From the NCBI RefSeq assembly GCF_000426865.1, contig NZ_KE384581.1, positions 1 through 64,000 on the forward strand: a stretch of 64,000 nucleotides of DNA, in the 5' to 3' direction. Position numbers and translations under genes: made by a program. The stretch comes from Citrifermentans bremense R1 (GTDB taxonomy: Bacteria; Desulfobacterota; Desulfuromonadia; Geobacterales; Geobacteraceae). The number at the start of each line of letters is the position of its first letter. Position 1 is the stretch's first letter. This document shows positions 17,151-25,508 of the stretch, in pieces. Below the pieces are notes generated by a model that ran no database searches, was not told where the DNA came from, and worked only from the letters and a program-made list of their open reading frames with translations.

Positions 17151-18956
17151 ATGCAGGAGAAGATCAGAAACATAGCGATCATCGCACACGTTGACCACGG
17201 CAAGACTACCCTGGTCGACGCGATGCTTAAGCAGTCCGGCGTATTCAGAGAAAACGAGGCGATCACCGAGAGGGTGATGGATTCCAACGACCTGGAGAAG
17301 GAACGCGGCATCACCATCCTCGCCAAGAACCTTTCCATCCACCACGGCGGCTACAAGATCAACATCGTGGATACCCCGGGCCACGCCGACTTCGGCGGCG
17401 AGGTGGAGCGCGTGCTGAAGATGGTCGACTCGGTGCTCTTGCTGGTGGACGCCCTCGACGGCCCGATGCCGCAGACCCGCTTCGTGCTCAAGAAGTCGCT
17501 CGACCTGGGCCTTAAGCCGATCGTCGTGATCAACAAGGTCGACCGTCCCGGCGCCCGCCCCGCCGAGGTCGTGGACATGGTGTTCGACCTCTTCTGCGAA
17601 CTGCAGGCCTCCGACGCCCAGCTCGACTTCGCCATCTGCTATACCAGCGCCAAGATGGGTTACGCCATGCGCGAAATGGAGCATCCCTCCGAGAACATGG
17701 AGCCGCTTTTCGAACTGATCAAGGAAAACGTCCATCCCCCCGAGGGGGACGCGACCGCGCCCTTCCAGCTGCTGGTCACCAACATCGACTACAACGACTA
17801 CATCGGCCGCATCGCCACCGGGAAGATCTTCAACGGCAAGGTGAGCTCCGGCGAGACCGTCGCCCTCATCAAGCGCGACGGCACCATCTCCAAGGCGCGC
17901 GTCACCAAGCTCTTGGGATACGAGGGGCTGAAGCAGGTCGAGATCGCCGAGGCGTTCACCGGGGACATCGTCACCATCGCTGGGTTCACCGAAGTGGGTA
18001 TCGGCGAGAGCCTGGCTGCGGCCGACAACCCGATCCCGCTTCCCTACGTCGCCATCGACGAGCCGACCCTCTCCATGAACTTCATCGTCAACTCCTCCCC
18101 CTTCGCCGGGCGCGAGGGGAAGCTGGTCACCTCCAGGAACATCCGCGAACGCCTGGACCGGGAGCTTAGGACCAACGTGTCGCTGCGGGTTTCCGACACC
18201 TCCAACGCGGACACCTTCCAGGTTTCCGGCCGCGGCGAGCTGCACCTCTCCATCCTGATCGAGAACATGCGCCGTGAAGGGTTCGAGATGGCGGTCTCCA
18301 AACCCGAGGTAATCATGCGCATGGTGAACGGCGTGCGCCACGAGCCGATGGAATACCTGGTGGTGGACGTCCCCGCCGAGTACCAGGGGGCCATCATCGA
18401 GCGCATGGGACCCCGCAAGGGGGAGATGGCAGCAATGACGCCGATGGGCGATACCATCCGTCTTGAGTTCATCGTTCCGGCCCGCGGCCTGATCGGCCTC
18501 AGGGGCGAGTTCCTCACCGAGACCCGCGGCACCGCGGTGATCACCCACACCTTCCACGAGTACGCCCCCTACAAAGGGGAGATCCCCGGCAGGAAAAACG
18601 GGGTGCTGATCGCCATGGAGCAGGGGGAGACCACGGCCTACTCGCTCGACGCGCTGCAGCCGCGCGGCATCCTGTTCCTCGGCGCCGGCGTCGAGGTGTA
18701 CGGCGGCATGATCGTAGGCCAGCACGCGAAGGACAACGACCTCGAGGTGAACCCCTGCAAGGGGAAGAAGCTCACCAACGTGCGCGCCTCCGGCTCCGAC
18801 GACGCCATCAAGCTCACCCCGCCGAGGCTTCTCACCCTGGAACAGGCGTTGGAGTTCATCGACGAAGACGAGCTGGTCGAGGTAACCCCTATGTCCATCC
18901 GCCTCCGGAAGAAGTTTCTCGACCCCAACATGCGCAAGCGCGCCAACCGCAGCTAG
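17151..18956 (+). CDS. typA: Ribosome-associated GTPase TypA/BipA
   Basis: A 601-residue translational GTPase of the EF-G type, full length. The G motifs are in order: AHVDHGKT (12-19), RGITI (52-56), DTPGH (74-78) and NKVD (128-131). The EF-G-like beta-barrel and domains III and V follow, and the family-specific C-terminal domain carries [16 protein letters not shown] and [17 protein letters not shown]. BipA binds the 70S ribosome and helps 50S assembly and growth under stress or cold. It is preceded by a terminator and followed by another, so it is probably its own unit. Confidence 0.96.
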   Translation: MQEKIRNIAIIAHVDHGKTTLVDAMLKQSGVFRENEAITERVMDSNDLEKERGITILAKNLSIHHGGYKINIVDTPGHADFGGEVERVLKMVDSVLLLVDALDGPMPQTRFVLKKSLDLGLKPIVVINKVDRPGARPAEVVDMVFDLFCELQASDAQLDFAICYTSAKMGYAMREMEHPSENMEPLFELIKENVHPPEGDATAPFQLLVTNIDYNDYIGRIATGKIFNGKVSSGETVALIKRDGTISKARVTKLLGYEGLKQVEIAEAFTGDIVTIAGFTEVGIGESLAAADNPIPLPYVAIDEPTLSMNFIVNSSPFAGREGKLVTSRNIRERLDRELRTNVSLRVSDTSNADTFQVSGRGELHLSILIENMRREGFEMAVSKPEVIMRMVNGVRHEPMEYLVVDVPAEYQGAIIERMGPRKGEMAAMTPMGDTIRLEFIVPARGLIGLRGEFLTETRGTAVITHTFHEYAPYKGEIPGRKNGVLIAMEQGETTAYSLDALQPRGILFLGAGVEVYGGMIVGQHAKDNDLEVNPCKGKKLTNVRASGSDDAIKLTPPRLLTLEQALEFIDEDELVEVTPMSIRLRKKFLDPNMRKRANRS

Positions 18957-18964
18957 AGAAAAAT

Positions 18965-18999
18965 AGGTCCCCGGGGCACGAGCCGTCCCGGGGACCTTT
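18965..18999 (+). terminator. Hairpin terminator of typA
   Basis: A perfect 11-bp stem AGGTCCCCGGG / CCCGGGGACCT (18965-18975 with 18987-18997) followed by a short T run. Confidence 0.7.
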
Positions 19000-19036
19000 G
19001 TCGCTGGGCCACCACCACCTGGAAAGGAGTCACCTC

Positions 19037-19807
19037 ATGCAGCTTCGACCCCTGCGTCACCTTGCCCTTTGCTCCGCACTTTGCCTGATCAGCGCCTGCG
19101 CCTCGACCCCTGCACCGGTTAAAAGCGCGGACGCCCATTTCAAGGAAGGCGAGGCCGCCTACGCCTCGCGCAACTACGCCGAGGCGATCGAGAGTTGGAA
19201 GAAGGTGAAGGAGAGCGACACCGTCCCGGGGTTGACCAGCCAGGCGGAGCTGAAGATCGCCGACGCCCATTTCGAAAACAAGGCATACATCGAGGCGGCG
19301 GCAGCCTATGAAGACTTCCGCAAACTCCACCCGACCCATCCCCAGGCACCTTACGCGCTTTACCGGCTTGCCTTGAGCCACTACCAGCAGATAGCCGGCA
19401 CCGATACCGACCAGACTCCGGTGAAAAACGCGGTGGCGACCCTGGAGGCTTTCCTGGGGCAATACCCGCGGTCTGAATATGCCCCCGAACTCTCCGGAAA
19501 GCTTGCCGACTGCCGCGACAAACAGCTCGCCTACGAAAACTACGTAGGGAACTTCTACCTGAGGACCGAGAAATACCAGTCGGCGATCAAACGGCTGAAC
19601 GAGGCGCTGGTGCGTTTCCCGGGACTGACCAGGCTGGACGACACCCTTTTTTATCTGGGGAAGGCATATCTTAAGGCGGGTGATGTGAAGCAGGGGAAGG
19701 TTGTTTTACAGAGGCTGGCCGCCGAGCATCCAGGAAGCCCCAGGAACAAGGAAGCTGCCGCACTGCTGCAAAAAGGCTTCGCCGGCTACTCCTCTCAGGG
19801 GGGGTAG
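19037..19807 (+). CDS. bamD: BamD-like outer membrane assembly lipoprotein (TPR)
   Basis: A 256-residue lipoprotein. The signal ends in LISAC with lipidated C21. TPR-like repeats follow (KEGEAAYASRNYAEAIESWKKV, AAAYEDFRKLHPTHPQAPYALYRLALSHYQQ, LNEALVRFPGLTRLDDTLFYLGKAYLKAGD), matching BamD/YfiO. In the BAM complex this subunit sits on the periplasmic face of the outer membrane and helps BamA insert beta-barrels. I chose the ATG at 19037, with AAAGGAG before it, over an upstream TTG at 18998, because it starts right before the signal peptide. It could be a generic TPR lipoprotein instead. Confidence 0.8.
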   Translation: MQLRPLRHLALCSALCLISACASTPAPVKSADAHFKEGEAAYASRNYAEAIESWKKVKESDTVPGLTSQAELKIADAHFENKAYIEAAAAYEDFRKLHPTHPQAPYALYRLALSHYQQIAGTDTDQTPVKNAVATLEAFLGQYPRSEYAPELSGKLADCRDKQLAYENYVGNFYLRTEKYQSAIKRLNEALVRFPGLTRLDDTLFYLGKAYLKAGDVKQGKVVLQRLAAEHPGSPRNKEAAALLQKGFAGYSSQGG

Positions 19808-19851
19808 CCGGCCAGGTTCGGCCGCAGTGAAGCGGTGAGCGGCGATCAGCC

Positions 19852-21147
19852 TCAGACGCTTATGTGGCGCTGCCTGAAGTGGGGAGTGCCGGCGCTGCGC
19901 CCTTTTTTCTCACGGTACATCCTTTGGTCCGCAACGCGCCAGGCGGCGCAGAGCTCCTCGCCGTTTAAAGCGGTAGCCGCCCCTATCGAGAGGCTTAAGG
20001 GGAGGGGGAAGCCGTGGTGTTCCTTGTTGCTTAGCAGCAGTTGCTGCTGCAGCCGCTCCATCGCCTCGACCAGGGCCGCCTCGTCGGTGTTGGGGAGCAG
20101 CGCCGCAAACTCGTCCCCGCCGATCCTCGCCGCCACGTCCTCCCTCCTGAAAGCGCTCTTCAACACCTCGGCAGCTTGTTTCAGCAGCTCGTCCCCCGCG
20201 GCGTGGCCGTACCGGTCGTTGGCCTCCTTGAGGCAGTCCACGTCCGCCATGACGATGCTGACCGGGAACTTGCGCCCCTTCTTAAGGCGCTCCAGCTCCT
20301 CATCGAAATAGGCGCGGTTGTAGATGCCGGTAAGCATGTCGTGGGTGCTTAAGTAGCGGAGCTTGGTCTCGGCGCGTTTTCTCTCGGAGATGTCGAGCAG
20401 CGCGCCGACGACGCCGCCGTCTGTAGAGCCCGAGTTGCTGAAGGAAGCGCTGTAGAAGATGACGTCGCGCTCTTCGCCGTCGGCGCAGGTGATGGTCCCT
20501 TCGAAGCTGCGCGGTCCGCTACCGCTTTCTGCCACCTCTTCCCCCCGGGTGTACAATGCCGCCAGGTCCGGCGGGAGGATGTCATAGATGCTCTTGTTGA
20601 TGCTCTCGCCACGCTTCATCCCGATCTGCTCCTCGAAGGCCTTGTTGCAACCCAGATAGAGGCCGTTGGGGTCGTTGTAGAAGATGGGGGTGGGGAGGGT
20701 GTCGATCAGTACCTGGATGAAGGAGAGTTTGTCCTTGAGTTCCTGCTCGTGGCGGCGGTTTTGTTCGCGCAGTGCCGCGTCAGCGAGCCCCCTCTGCACG
20801 GCGGGTACCAAGCCGGTGAGGTTCCCCTTGAGCAGGAATCCGTCGGCGCCGCAACGCATGGCCTCAGCCGCGGCCTCTTCCCCGACCTTGCCGGAGATCA
20901 TCAGGAAGGGGATGTCGGTCCCTTTCTCCTTGAGGATTTTCAGAGCCTGCAGGCCGCTGAAGCCAGGCATGACGTAGTCGCAGATGATGATGTCCCACGG
21001 AGAGCCTTCCAAGGCGTCGCACATGGCCTGGGCGCTGTCGACCCGCTGGAACTGGACGTCAAAACCTCCCTGTTCCAGCCGGATCACGATGAGCTGCGCA
21101 TCGTCAGGGGCGTCTTCCACCATCAAAACTCTGAGCAATCTTCCCAT
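19852..21147 (-). CDS. Response regulator diguanylate cyclase (REC-PAS-GGDEF)
   Basis: A 431-residue protein. It has a receiver domain (5-120; phosphoacceptor D57, K107), a PAS domain (about 140-255) and a GGDEF domain (260-425) with intact GGDEF at 343-347. An RxxD inhibitory site lies five residues before it (RRED, 334-337). It should make cyclic di-GMP from two GTP when the receiver is phosphorylated, with product inhibition. The cognate kinase is not adjacent. GGGAGAAG precedes the ATG. It converges on bamD with a 44-bp gap. Confidence 0.9.
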   Translation of the reverse strand: MGRLLRVLMVEDAPDDAQLIVIRLEQGGFDVQFQRVDSAQAMCDALEGSPWDIIICDYVMPGFSGLQALKILKEKGTDIPFLMISGKVGEEAAAEAMRCGADGFLLKGNLTGLVPAVQRGLADAALREQNRRHEQELKDKLSFIQVLIDTLPTPIFYNDPNGLYLGCNKAFEEQIGMKRGESINKSIYDILPPDLAALYTRGEEVAESGSGPRSFEGTITCADGEERDVIFYSASFSNSGSTDGGVVGALLDISERKRAETKLRYLSTHDMLTGIYNRAYFDEELERLKKGRKFPVSIVMADVDCLKEANDRYGHAAGDELLKQAAEVLKSAFRREDVAARIGGDEFAALLPNTDEAALVEAMERLQQQLLLSNKEHHGFPLPLSLSIGAATALNGEELCAAWRVADQRMYREKKGRSAGTPHFRQRHISV

Positions 21148-21459
21148 GGAATGCTTCTCCCTAGAACGCGATATAGACCCGAAACATCGGAGACACAGGA
21201 TTGTACTTTATTAATGTGTAAAGGCAAGTGCTAATATTTATGTTCGTTAATGTAAAGGCTGCTGCGAAATCCGTAAGCACCTGGCTTATCATGGCTTGCT
21301 CCTCTGATGCAGGCTGAAGCATTGACTGAATTGACAATAATTTTTTAATTACCTCGGTTGATGAAAAAAATATTCAGCAAATGACGTGCCACCTCTCAGA
21401 TGGGCGGGGTAGGACAGTGTTGCCTCCGTTGCAGAAATGGCGGCATTCGAGGAGTTCAG
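21148..21459 (+). promoter_or_regulatory. AT-rich divergent control region with candidate promoter
   Basis: No gene in these 312 bases. TTGACT (21322-21327) with TTTAAT 16 bp on (21344-21349) is a plausible promoter for the methyltransferase gene. The part near 21180-21260 is AT-rich and should hold the promoter of the divergent cyclase gene, but I cannot pick one. Confidence 0.4.
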
Positions 21460-22590
21460 ATGGATCAGGAGCGTTTTTTCGCCACCACTGCAAAAGGGGT
21501 GGAAGAGGTTCTCGCTGCCGAGTTGACGCGGCTGGGTGCAAGCGACGTGGCGGTCGACAGCGGCGGGGTCCGTTTCGGCGGGGGAATGGAAGCGGCCTAC
21601 CGCGCCAATCTCTGGCTCAGGAGCGCGAGCCGCGTGCTGATGCCTCTGGGGGAGTTCCCTTGCGAGACGCCGGAGCAGCTCTACCAGGGGGTGCGGGGGC
21701 TGTCTTGGGTCAAGTATTTGACGCCGGCAATGACGCTGGCGGTCGACTGCAGCCTGAGGGATTCGGCGCTCACCCATTCAGGATTCGTGGCGCTGAAGGC
21801 GAAAGACGCCATCGTGGACGTTTTGCGGGACCATTTCGGCAGCCGCCCCAATGTCGACACCACGGACCCTGACCTGCGGGTGAACCTGCGGCTGTTCCGC
21901 AACCGCTGCACGGTGAGTCTCGACTGCTCCGGTACACCGCTGGACCGGCGCGGTTATCGCTTGGACCGGCACGAGGCGCCGCTCAAGGAGAACCTGGCCG
22001 CGGCCCTGGTCGAGCTTTCCGGGTGGGACGCAACCACGCCGCTCATCGACCCCATGTGCGGCACCGGCACCATCGTCATCGAAGCGGCCATGAAGGCGCT
22101 GCGCATCCCCCCCGGCCTGTCGCGCCAGGGGTTCGGCTTCCAGCGCTGGAGAGGGTTCGACCGGGCGTTATGGGAGCGCGTTGTCTCCGAGGCGCGCAGC
22201 GGCATGCTCACCTCTCTCCCCGCGCCGGTGCAGGGGACGGACATCTCGCATTCCGCCGTGGGGATGGCCGCCCAGAACGCCAAGCGCGCCGGCGTCCTGG
22301 AGCAGATCTCCCTGGGGCGGCAGCAGCTCTCCGAGCTCGCCCCCCCGCCGGGGCCGGGCGTCATCATTATGAATCCCCCCTACGGCAAGAGGCTTGGGGA
22401 GGAGGAGGCGCTCCGGCCGCTCTACAAGGAGATCGGCGACGTGCTGAAAAAGCGCTGCAAGGGATATACGGGCTACCTCTTCACCGGCAATCTTGAGCTT
22501 GCCAAAGCTGTAGGATTGAAGGCCGCCAGGCGCATCGTACTCTACAACGGGCCTATCGAGTGCAGGTTGCTCAAGTATGAGATGTATTAG
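21460..22590 (+). CDS. THUMP-domain RNA guanine-N2 methyltransferase (RlmL N-half type)
   Basis: A 376-residue class I SAM methyltransferase with an N-terminal THUMP domain (about 45-160) and a catalytic domain with a SAM loop (DPMCGTGTIVIEAA) and the amino-methylase motif NPPYG at 305-309. E. coli RlmL (YcbY) uses such a module to make m2G2445 in 23S rRNA. This protein lacks the C-terminal RlmK half, as is usual outside gammaproteobacteria. The ATG at 21460 has GAGGAG upstream and gives the family N-terminus (MDQERFFATTAKGVEE); the frame is open to 21400. Confidence 0.85.
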   Translation: MDQERFFATTAKGVEEVLAAELTRLGASDVAVDSGGVRFGGGMEAAYRANLWLRSASRVLMPLGEFPCETPEQLYQGVRGLSWVKYLTPAMTLAVDCSLRDSALTHSGFVALKAKDAIVDVLRDHFGSRPNVDTTDPDLRVNLRLFRNRCTVSLDCSGTPLDRRGYRLDRHEAPLKENLAAALVELSGWDATTPLIDPMCGTGTIVIEAAMKALRIPPGLSRQGFGFQRWRGFDRALWERVVSEARSGMLTSLPAPVQGTDISHSAVGMAAQNAKRAGVLEQISLGRQQLSELAPPPGPGVIIMNPPYGKRLGEEEALRPLYKEIGDVLKKRCKGYTGYLFTGNLELAKAVGLKAARRIVLYNGPIECRLLKYEMY

Positions 22591-22622
22591 CAAAAGCGGC
22601 GGTGATCATTATAAATTGAAGC

Positions 22623-22651
22623 TTGACACGTTAATCCTTTTACTATATGTT
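22623..22651 (+). promoter_or_regulatory. Sigma-70 promoter of the tRNA gene
   Basis: TTGACA (22623-22628), 17-bp spacer, TATGTT (22646-22651), 15 bp before the mature tRNA. Confidence 0.75.
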
Positions 22652-22666
22652 GAAATTTCGCTTTTC

Positions 22667-22743
22667 GGGCCTATAGCTCAGTTGGTTAGAGCTACCGGCT
22701 CATAACCGGTCGGTCCCAGGTTCGAGTCCTGGTGGGCCCACCA
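22667..22743 (+). tRNA. tRNA with CAU anticodon, probably elongator tRNA-Met
   Basis: A 77-nt cloverleaf with encoded CCA. The acceptor stem GGGCCTA pairs with TGGGCCC, the D arm is GCTC...GAGC, the anticodon stem ACCGG/CCGGT encloses loop CTCATAA (anticodon CAT), and the T arm contains GGTTCGAGTCC. The perfect first acceptor pair and the lack of three consecutive G-C pairs next to the anticodon loop exclude the initiator. A tRNA-Ile whose C34 is modified by TilS has the same anticodon, so elongator Met is preferred, not proven. Confidence 0.93.
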
Positions 22744-22817
22744 CCTTACAATTAGGATGATGTAGGGATGCCCTTAAAGCACCTGGTCAGACGAAAAAAT
22801 ACACCTAAAGTGGGGAG

Positions 22818-22850
22818 AAAGAGTGCACACCAAGCGGTTGCACTCTTTTT
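22818..22850 (+). terminator. Rho-independent terminator of the tRNA
   Basis: AAAGAGTGCA pairs with TGCACTCTTT (22818-22827 with 22839-22848), followed by T's. It ends only about 12 bp before the next start codon. Confidence 0.8.
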
Positions 22851-22862
22851 CTTTTGTGTGCG

Positions 22863-23981
22863 ATGATTACTCCGAGAGTTTCAGATATATCCGGAATCAC
22901 TGGCAAAATTGCCCCATCCCACCTCGCCGAGTCCTGGGACAACGTGGGGCTGCAGCTTGGGGATCCCTCCAGCCAGGTCTCGCGGATCATGGTCGCCCTG
23001 GATCCCGGCCGCCCCGCCGTCGAGGCCGCGGTCGAGACCGGCTGCCAGCTTCTGATAACGCATCATCCCTTCATCTTCACCCCGCTCAAAAAGATCTCCA
23101 CCGTCGATGAAACCGGCCGCCTCGCCATCCTCGCCCTCAAAAACGACCTCTCCATCATCTCGCTGCACACCAACTTCGATATAGCCCCGGGGGGCGTCAA
23201 TGATCTCCTGGCCGGACTGCTCGGCATCCATGGGGCGCAGCCGCTCAGGATCACCGGCGGCGACGAGTACGTGAAGATGGTTCTTTTTGCGCCGCGCGGC
23301 TGCGAGGAGAAGCTTTTAGCAGCGATGTCCCCCTTCATGCCTCACATCGGCAACTACCGCGACTGCTCGTACCAGGGGGGGGGGACCGGGAGGTTCACCC
23401 CGCTTCCGGGGGCGCGCCCGTTCGTGGGGGAGGTTGGGGCAAGCCACGCCGAGCCCGAGAGCAGGCTGGAGTTCTTGCTGGTCAAGGAGCGCATCGCCCA
23501 GGCGGTCGCGGCGCTTAAGGGCGCGCATCCCTACGAGGAGGCGGCTTACGACCTCTACCCGGTGCTGAACCGGGGCGAGGCGTACGGGCTCGGTAGAATC
23601 GGGAAGCTGGCGGAGCCGGTCACTGCCGGCGCCTATGCGCTGCAGGTCAAGGAGCGGTTGGCGGCGACCGGGGTGCGCCTGGTGGGCGACCCGGCGCGGC
23701 TGGTGAAGAAGGTGGCACTTTGCGGCGGCTCCGGCGCGTCGCTCATCCACGAGGCGCAGCGCAAGGGGGCCGATCTTCTGGTCACCGCGGATGTGAAGTA
23801 CCACGAGGCGCGCGAGGCTGAAGCGTTGGGGCTGGCTCTGCTTGACGCCGGGCATTTCTCGACCGAATACCCCATGGTTCAGGGGTTGGCCGGGCAGCTC
23901 AGAGCCGCACTGCAGGCAAAGCGGTTCGAGGCAGAGGTTTTGGAGTACCAAGGAGAGCGCGAACCTTTCAGTTTCTGGTAG
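22863..23981 (+). CDS. Nif3-like dinuclear metal centre protein (DUF34/YqfO type)
   Basis: A 372-residue protein. It has the Nif3 fold with metal-ligand motifs ITHHPF (H67, H68), an HTNFD stretch and, near the C-terminus, DAGHFSTEYPMV. Between the two halves lies an inserted PII/CutA-like domain (about 130-230; FLLVKERIAQAVAALKGAHPYEEAAYDLYP), the long YqfO architecture. The family binds two metal ions and forms a hexameric toroid; its cellular function is unsettled. The ATG at 22863 gives the family N-terminus but has no visible Shine-Dalgarno, because the tRNA terminator occupies that space. Confidence 0.85.
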   Translation: MITPRVSDISGITGKIAPSHLAESWDNVGLQLGDPSSQVSRIMVALDPGRPAVEAAVETGCQLLITHHPFIFTPLKKISTVDETGRLAILALKNDLSIISLHTNFDIAPGGVNDLLAGLLGIHGAQPLRITGGDEYVKMVLFAPRGCEEKLLAAMSPFMPHIGNYRDCSYQGGGTGRFTPLPGARPFVGEVGASHAEPESRLEFLLVKERIAQAVAALKGAHPYEEAAYDLYPVLNRGEAYGLGRIGKLAEPVTAGAYALQVKERLAATGVRLVGDPARLVKKVALCGGSGASLIHEAQRKGADLLVTADVKYHEAREAEALGLALLDAGHFSTEYPMVQGLAGQLRAALQAKRFEAEVLEYQGEREPFSFW

Positions 23982-24027
23982 GTCGCGCTCTTTGTGCACA
24001 TAAAACAGGAAGTTGGGGAGGCGGATT

Positions 24028-24744
24028 TTGCGTAACAGTCTGAAGTCGTTATACGAATTGCAGGAAATCGACCTGAGGATCGACGGTCTGGACAGCGAGA
24101 AAGAGCAGCTTCTGAACGAAGCCCAGGCACTCGAAGCGAAGCTTGCCGATGCGCGCGAGAAGATCGCGGCCAGGCGCGAGGAGGCGCGTACCCTGGAAGA
24201 GGAGAAGGGGGCGCTGGAGGCGAATCTGCAGGCCGAGGGCGAGAACATCGCCAGGTCCGAGGCGCACCTCAAGGAGATCAAGACCCAGAAGGAGTACCAG
24301 GCGGTCTCCAAGGAGATCTCCACCGCGAAGAAGCTGATCGCCGAGTTGGAGGACCAGATCCTGCAGAAGATAAACGCGATCGAGGAAGTGAACGCCGACG
24401 TGACCAAGAAAGAGGCGGATCTCTCCGAGCTCGAGGGTAACGTTGCCGCTCAAAAAGGGGAAGTCGAGGCCAAGGTGCAGAGTCTCGACTCCGGCATCGC
24501 GCAGGACGTCGCCACCCGCGAGCAGACCGTCAAAGGGCTTCCCGCTTCCGTGATGAAGCGCTACAGCAGGCTGCGCGACCAGCGCCGCGGCGTGGCCGTC
24601 GTCGAGGCGAGAGAAGGGAACTGCATGGGGTGCAACATGCAACTGCCGCCGCAGCTCTACAACACCCTGTTCCGCGCCGACGACGTGATCACCTGTCCGC
24701 ACTGCCAGCGGATCCTGATCATGAAGCAGGAAGTGCAGGACTGA
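24028..24744 (+). CDS. Coiled-coil protein with C-terminal C4 zinc ribbon (CdsZ/DUF164 family)
   Basis: A 238-residue protein. A long coiled coil (about 10-175, rich in E, K, A and L heptads) is followed by a zinc ribbon with CMGC (about residues 205-208) and CPHC (about 226-229). The frame begins at TTG 24028 with GGGGAGG in good position; a TTG at 24013 is also in frame but would overlap the ribosome site. The family is widespread, and its role is not well defined; nucleic-acid binding has been suggested for relatives. It is placed 46 bp after nif3 and just before rnpB. Confidence 0.8.
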   Translation: MRNSLKSLYELQEIDLRIDGLDSEKEQLLNEAQALEAKLADAREKIAARREEARTLEEEKGALEANLQAEGENIARSEAHLKEIKTQKEYQAVSKEISTAKKLIAELEDQILQKINAIEEVNADVTKKEADLSELEGNVAAQKGEVEAKVQSLDSGIAQDVATREQTVKGLPASVMKRYSRLRDQRRGVAVVEAREGNCMGCNMQLPPQLYNTLFRADDVITCPHCQRILIMKQEVQD

Positions 24745-24750
24745 GAAGCC

Positions 24751-24880
24751 GTTCAACGTTCAAGGTTCAAGGTTCGGTGATCCTGGCTGCGCTGTTCGTC
24801 AGCGCAGGTACGGCCCCCGTAGCTGTAGAGGCGGCCGGAGAGGAAAGCAGAGTCGAACGTTGAACATTGAACGTTGAACC
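24751..24880. repeat. Inverted tandem-heptamer element, copy 1 (GTTCAAC type)
   Basis: The left arm 24751-24776 is four units of GTTCAAC/GTTCAAG. The right arm 24855-24880 is the inverted equivalent and pairs over 26 bp with two mismatches. The 78-bp core resembles, in reverse orientation, the core of the element at 25337-25463 (shared TACGGC..CCGT and GGCCGGAGAG stretches). It lies directly before the RNase P RNA gene. Confidence 0.85.
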
Positions 24881-24920
24881 GATTTTAGGCTTTGGCCGAA
24901 GCAGACCAGATGGCCGCCGT

Positions 24921-24947
24921 CCACCGTAGCCTTTGGCGAAGGTGGAG
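24921..24947 (+). repeat. Palindromic hairpin repeat within rnpB (P3 region)
   Basis: TCCACCGTAGCC-TTT-GGCGAAGGTGGA: two 12-base arms that pair except in the middle, inserted where P3 of RNase P RNA lies. A sister copy is at 25058-25083. Confidence 0.8.
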
Positions 24948-25057
24948 GGAGGAAAGTCCGGGCTCCACAGGGCATGGTGCTGGATAACGTCCAGCGAGGG
25001 TAACCTCAGGGAAAGTGCCACAGAGAGAAGTCCGCCCCCCACACCCTGGCGACAGGG

Positions 25058-25083
25058 TCCGCCGAAGCCTCGGCGAAGGCGGA
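25058..25083 (+). repeat. Palindromic hairpin repeat within rnpB (P12 region)
   Basis: TCCGCCGAAGCC-TC-GGCGAAGGCGGA, the same family as 24921-24947. It sits beside a plain ACCCTG-GCGA-CAGGGT hairpin inside the CCCCCC/GGGGGG helix, so P12 appears to have become a three-way junction. Confidence 0.8.
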
Positions 25084-25336
25084 AGGGGGGTAAGGGTGAA
25101 AGGGTGAGGTAAGAGCTCACCGGGTTCGGCGGCGACGCCGGATGCCAGGTAAACCCCACCAGGAGCAAGACCAAATAGGGAAGCGTTAAGGACGGCCCGT
25201 CCGTGCTTCCGGGTTGGTTGCTTGAGGGCGCCGGTAACGGCGCTCCTAGATGAATGACCATCGCCCGCCTCCGGGTAACCGGCTGCGGGAACAGAACCCG
25301 GCTTACGGGCTGCTTCGGCCAATTTTTTCAAAACCG

Positions 25337-25463
25337 GTTCTACGTTCTATGTTCTACGTTCGTCCAGCTCTTCTCTCCGGCCATCTTTCCGGTGACGGAG
25401 CCGTAGCTATGTTGACGATCAAGGAAACCAAGCCTCGCGAACATTGAACGTTGAACGTTGAAC
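25337..25463. repeat. Inverted tandem-heptamer element, copy 2 (GTTCTAC/GTTCAAC type)
   Basis: Left arm 25337-25362 (GTTCTAC units), 75-bp core, right arm 25438-25463 (GTTGAAC units). The core reads like that of copy 1 when reverse-complemented, so the two bracket rnpB in opposite orientation. A small GC palindrome and T run just after (25464-25496) may act as a terminator. Confidence 0.8.
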
Positions 25464-25508
25464 CCTTCAGGCGACAGCCTGAAGGGCTTTTTTTAAGGGT
25501 AGGTGCAG

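Larger units (their letters stand above)
24895..25320 (+). ncRNA. rnpB: RNase P RNA, bacterial type A
   Basis: The catalytic RNA that trims tRNA 5' leaders. Conserved blocks are in order: GAGGAAAGTCCGGGCT (P4 5' side, 24950 on), CACAGAGAGAA, GGTGAAAGGGTG, GGTAAGAGCTCACCG, GATGAATGACC and ACAGAACCCGGCTTA (P4 3' side). The termini GGCCGAAGCA (24895-24904) and TGCTTCGGCC (25311-25320) pair as P1, and a T run follows at 25323. Two palindromic repeat hairpins extend helices that correspond to P3 and P12. Exact mature ends are inferred from P1. Confidence 0.95.

Noticed and set aside
17088-18725. A 545-codon minus-strand frame
   Set aside because: Shadow of typA; composition (Asp/His/Val/Leu rich) is typical of antisense frames in GC-rich DNA.
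22667-22743. Initiator tRNA-fMet
   Set aside because: The first acceptor pair is G-C and the anticodon stem lacks the run of three G-C pairs.
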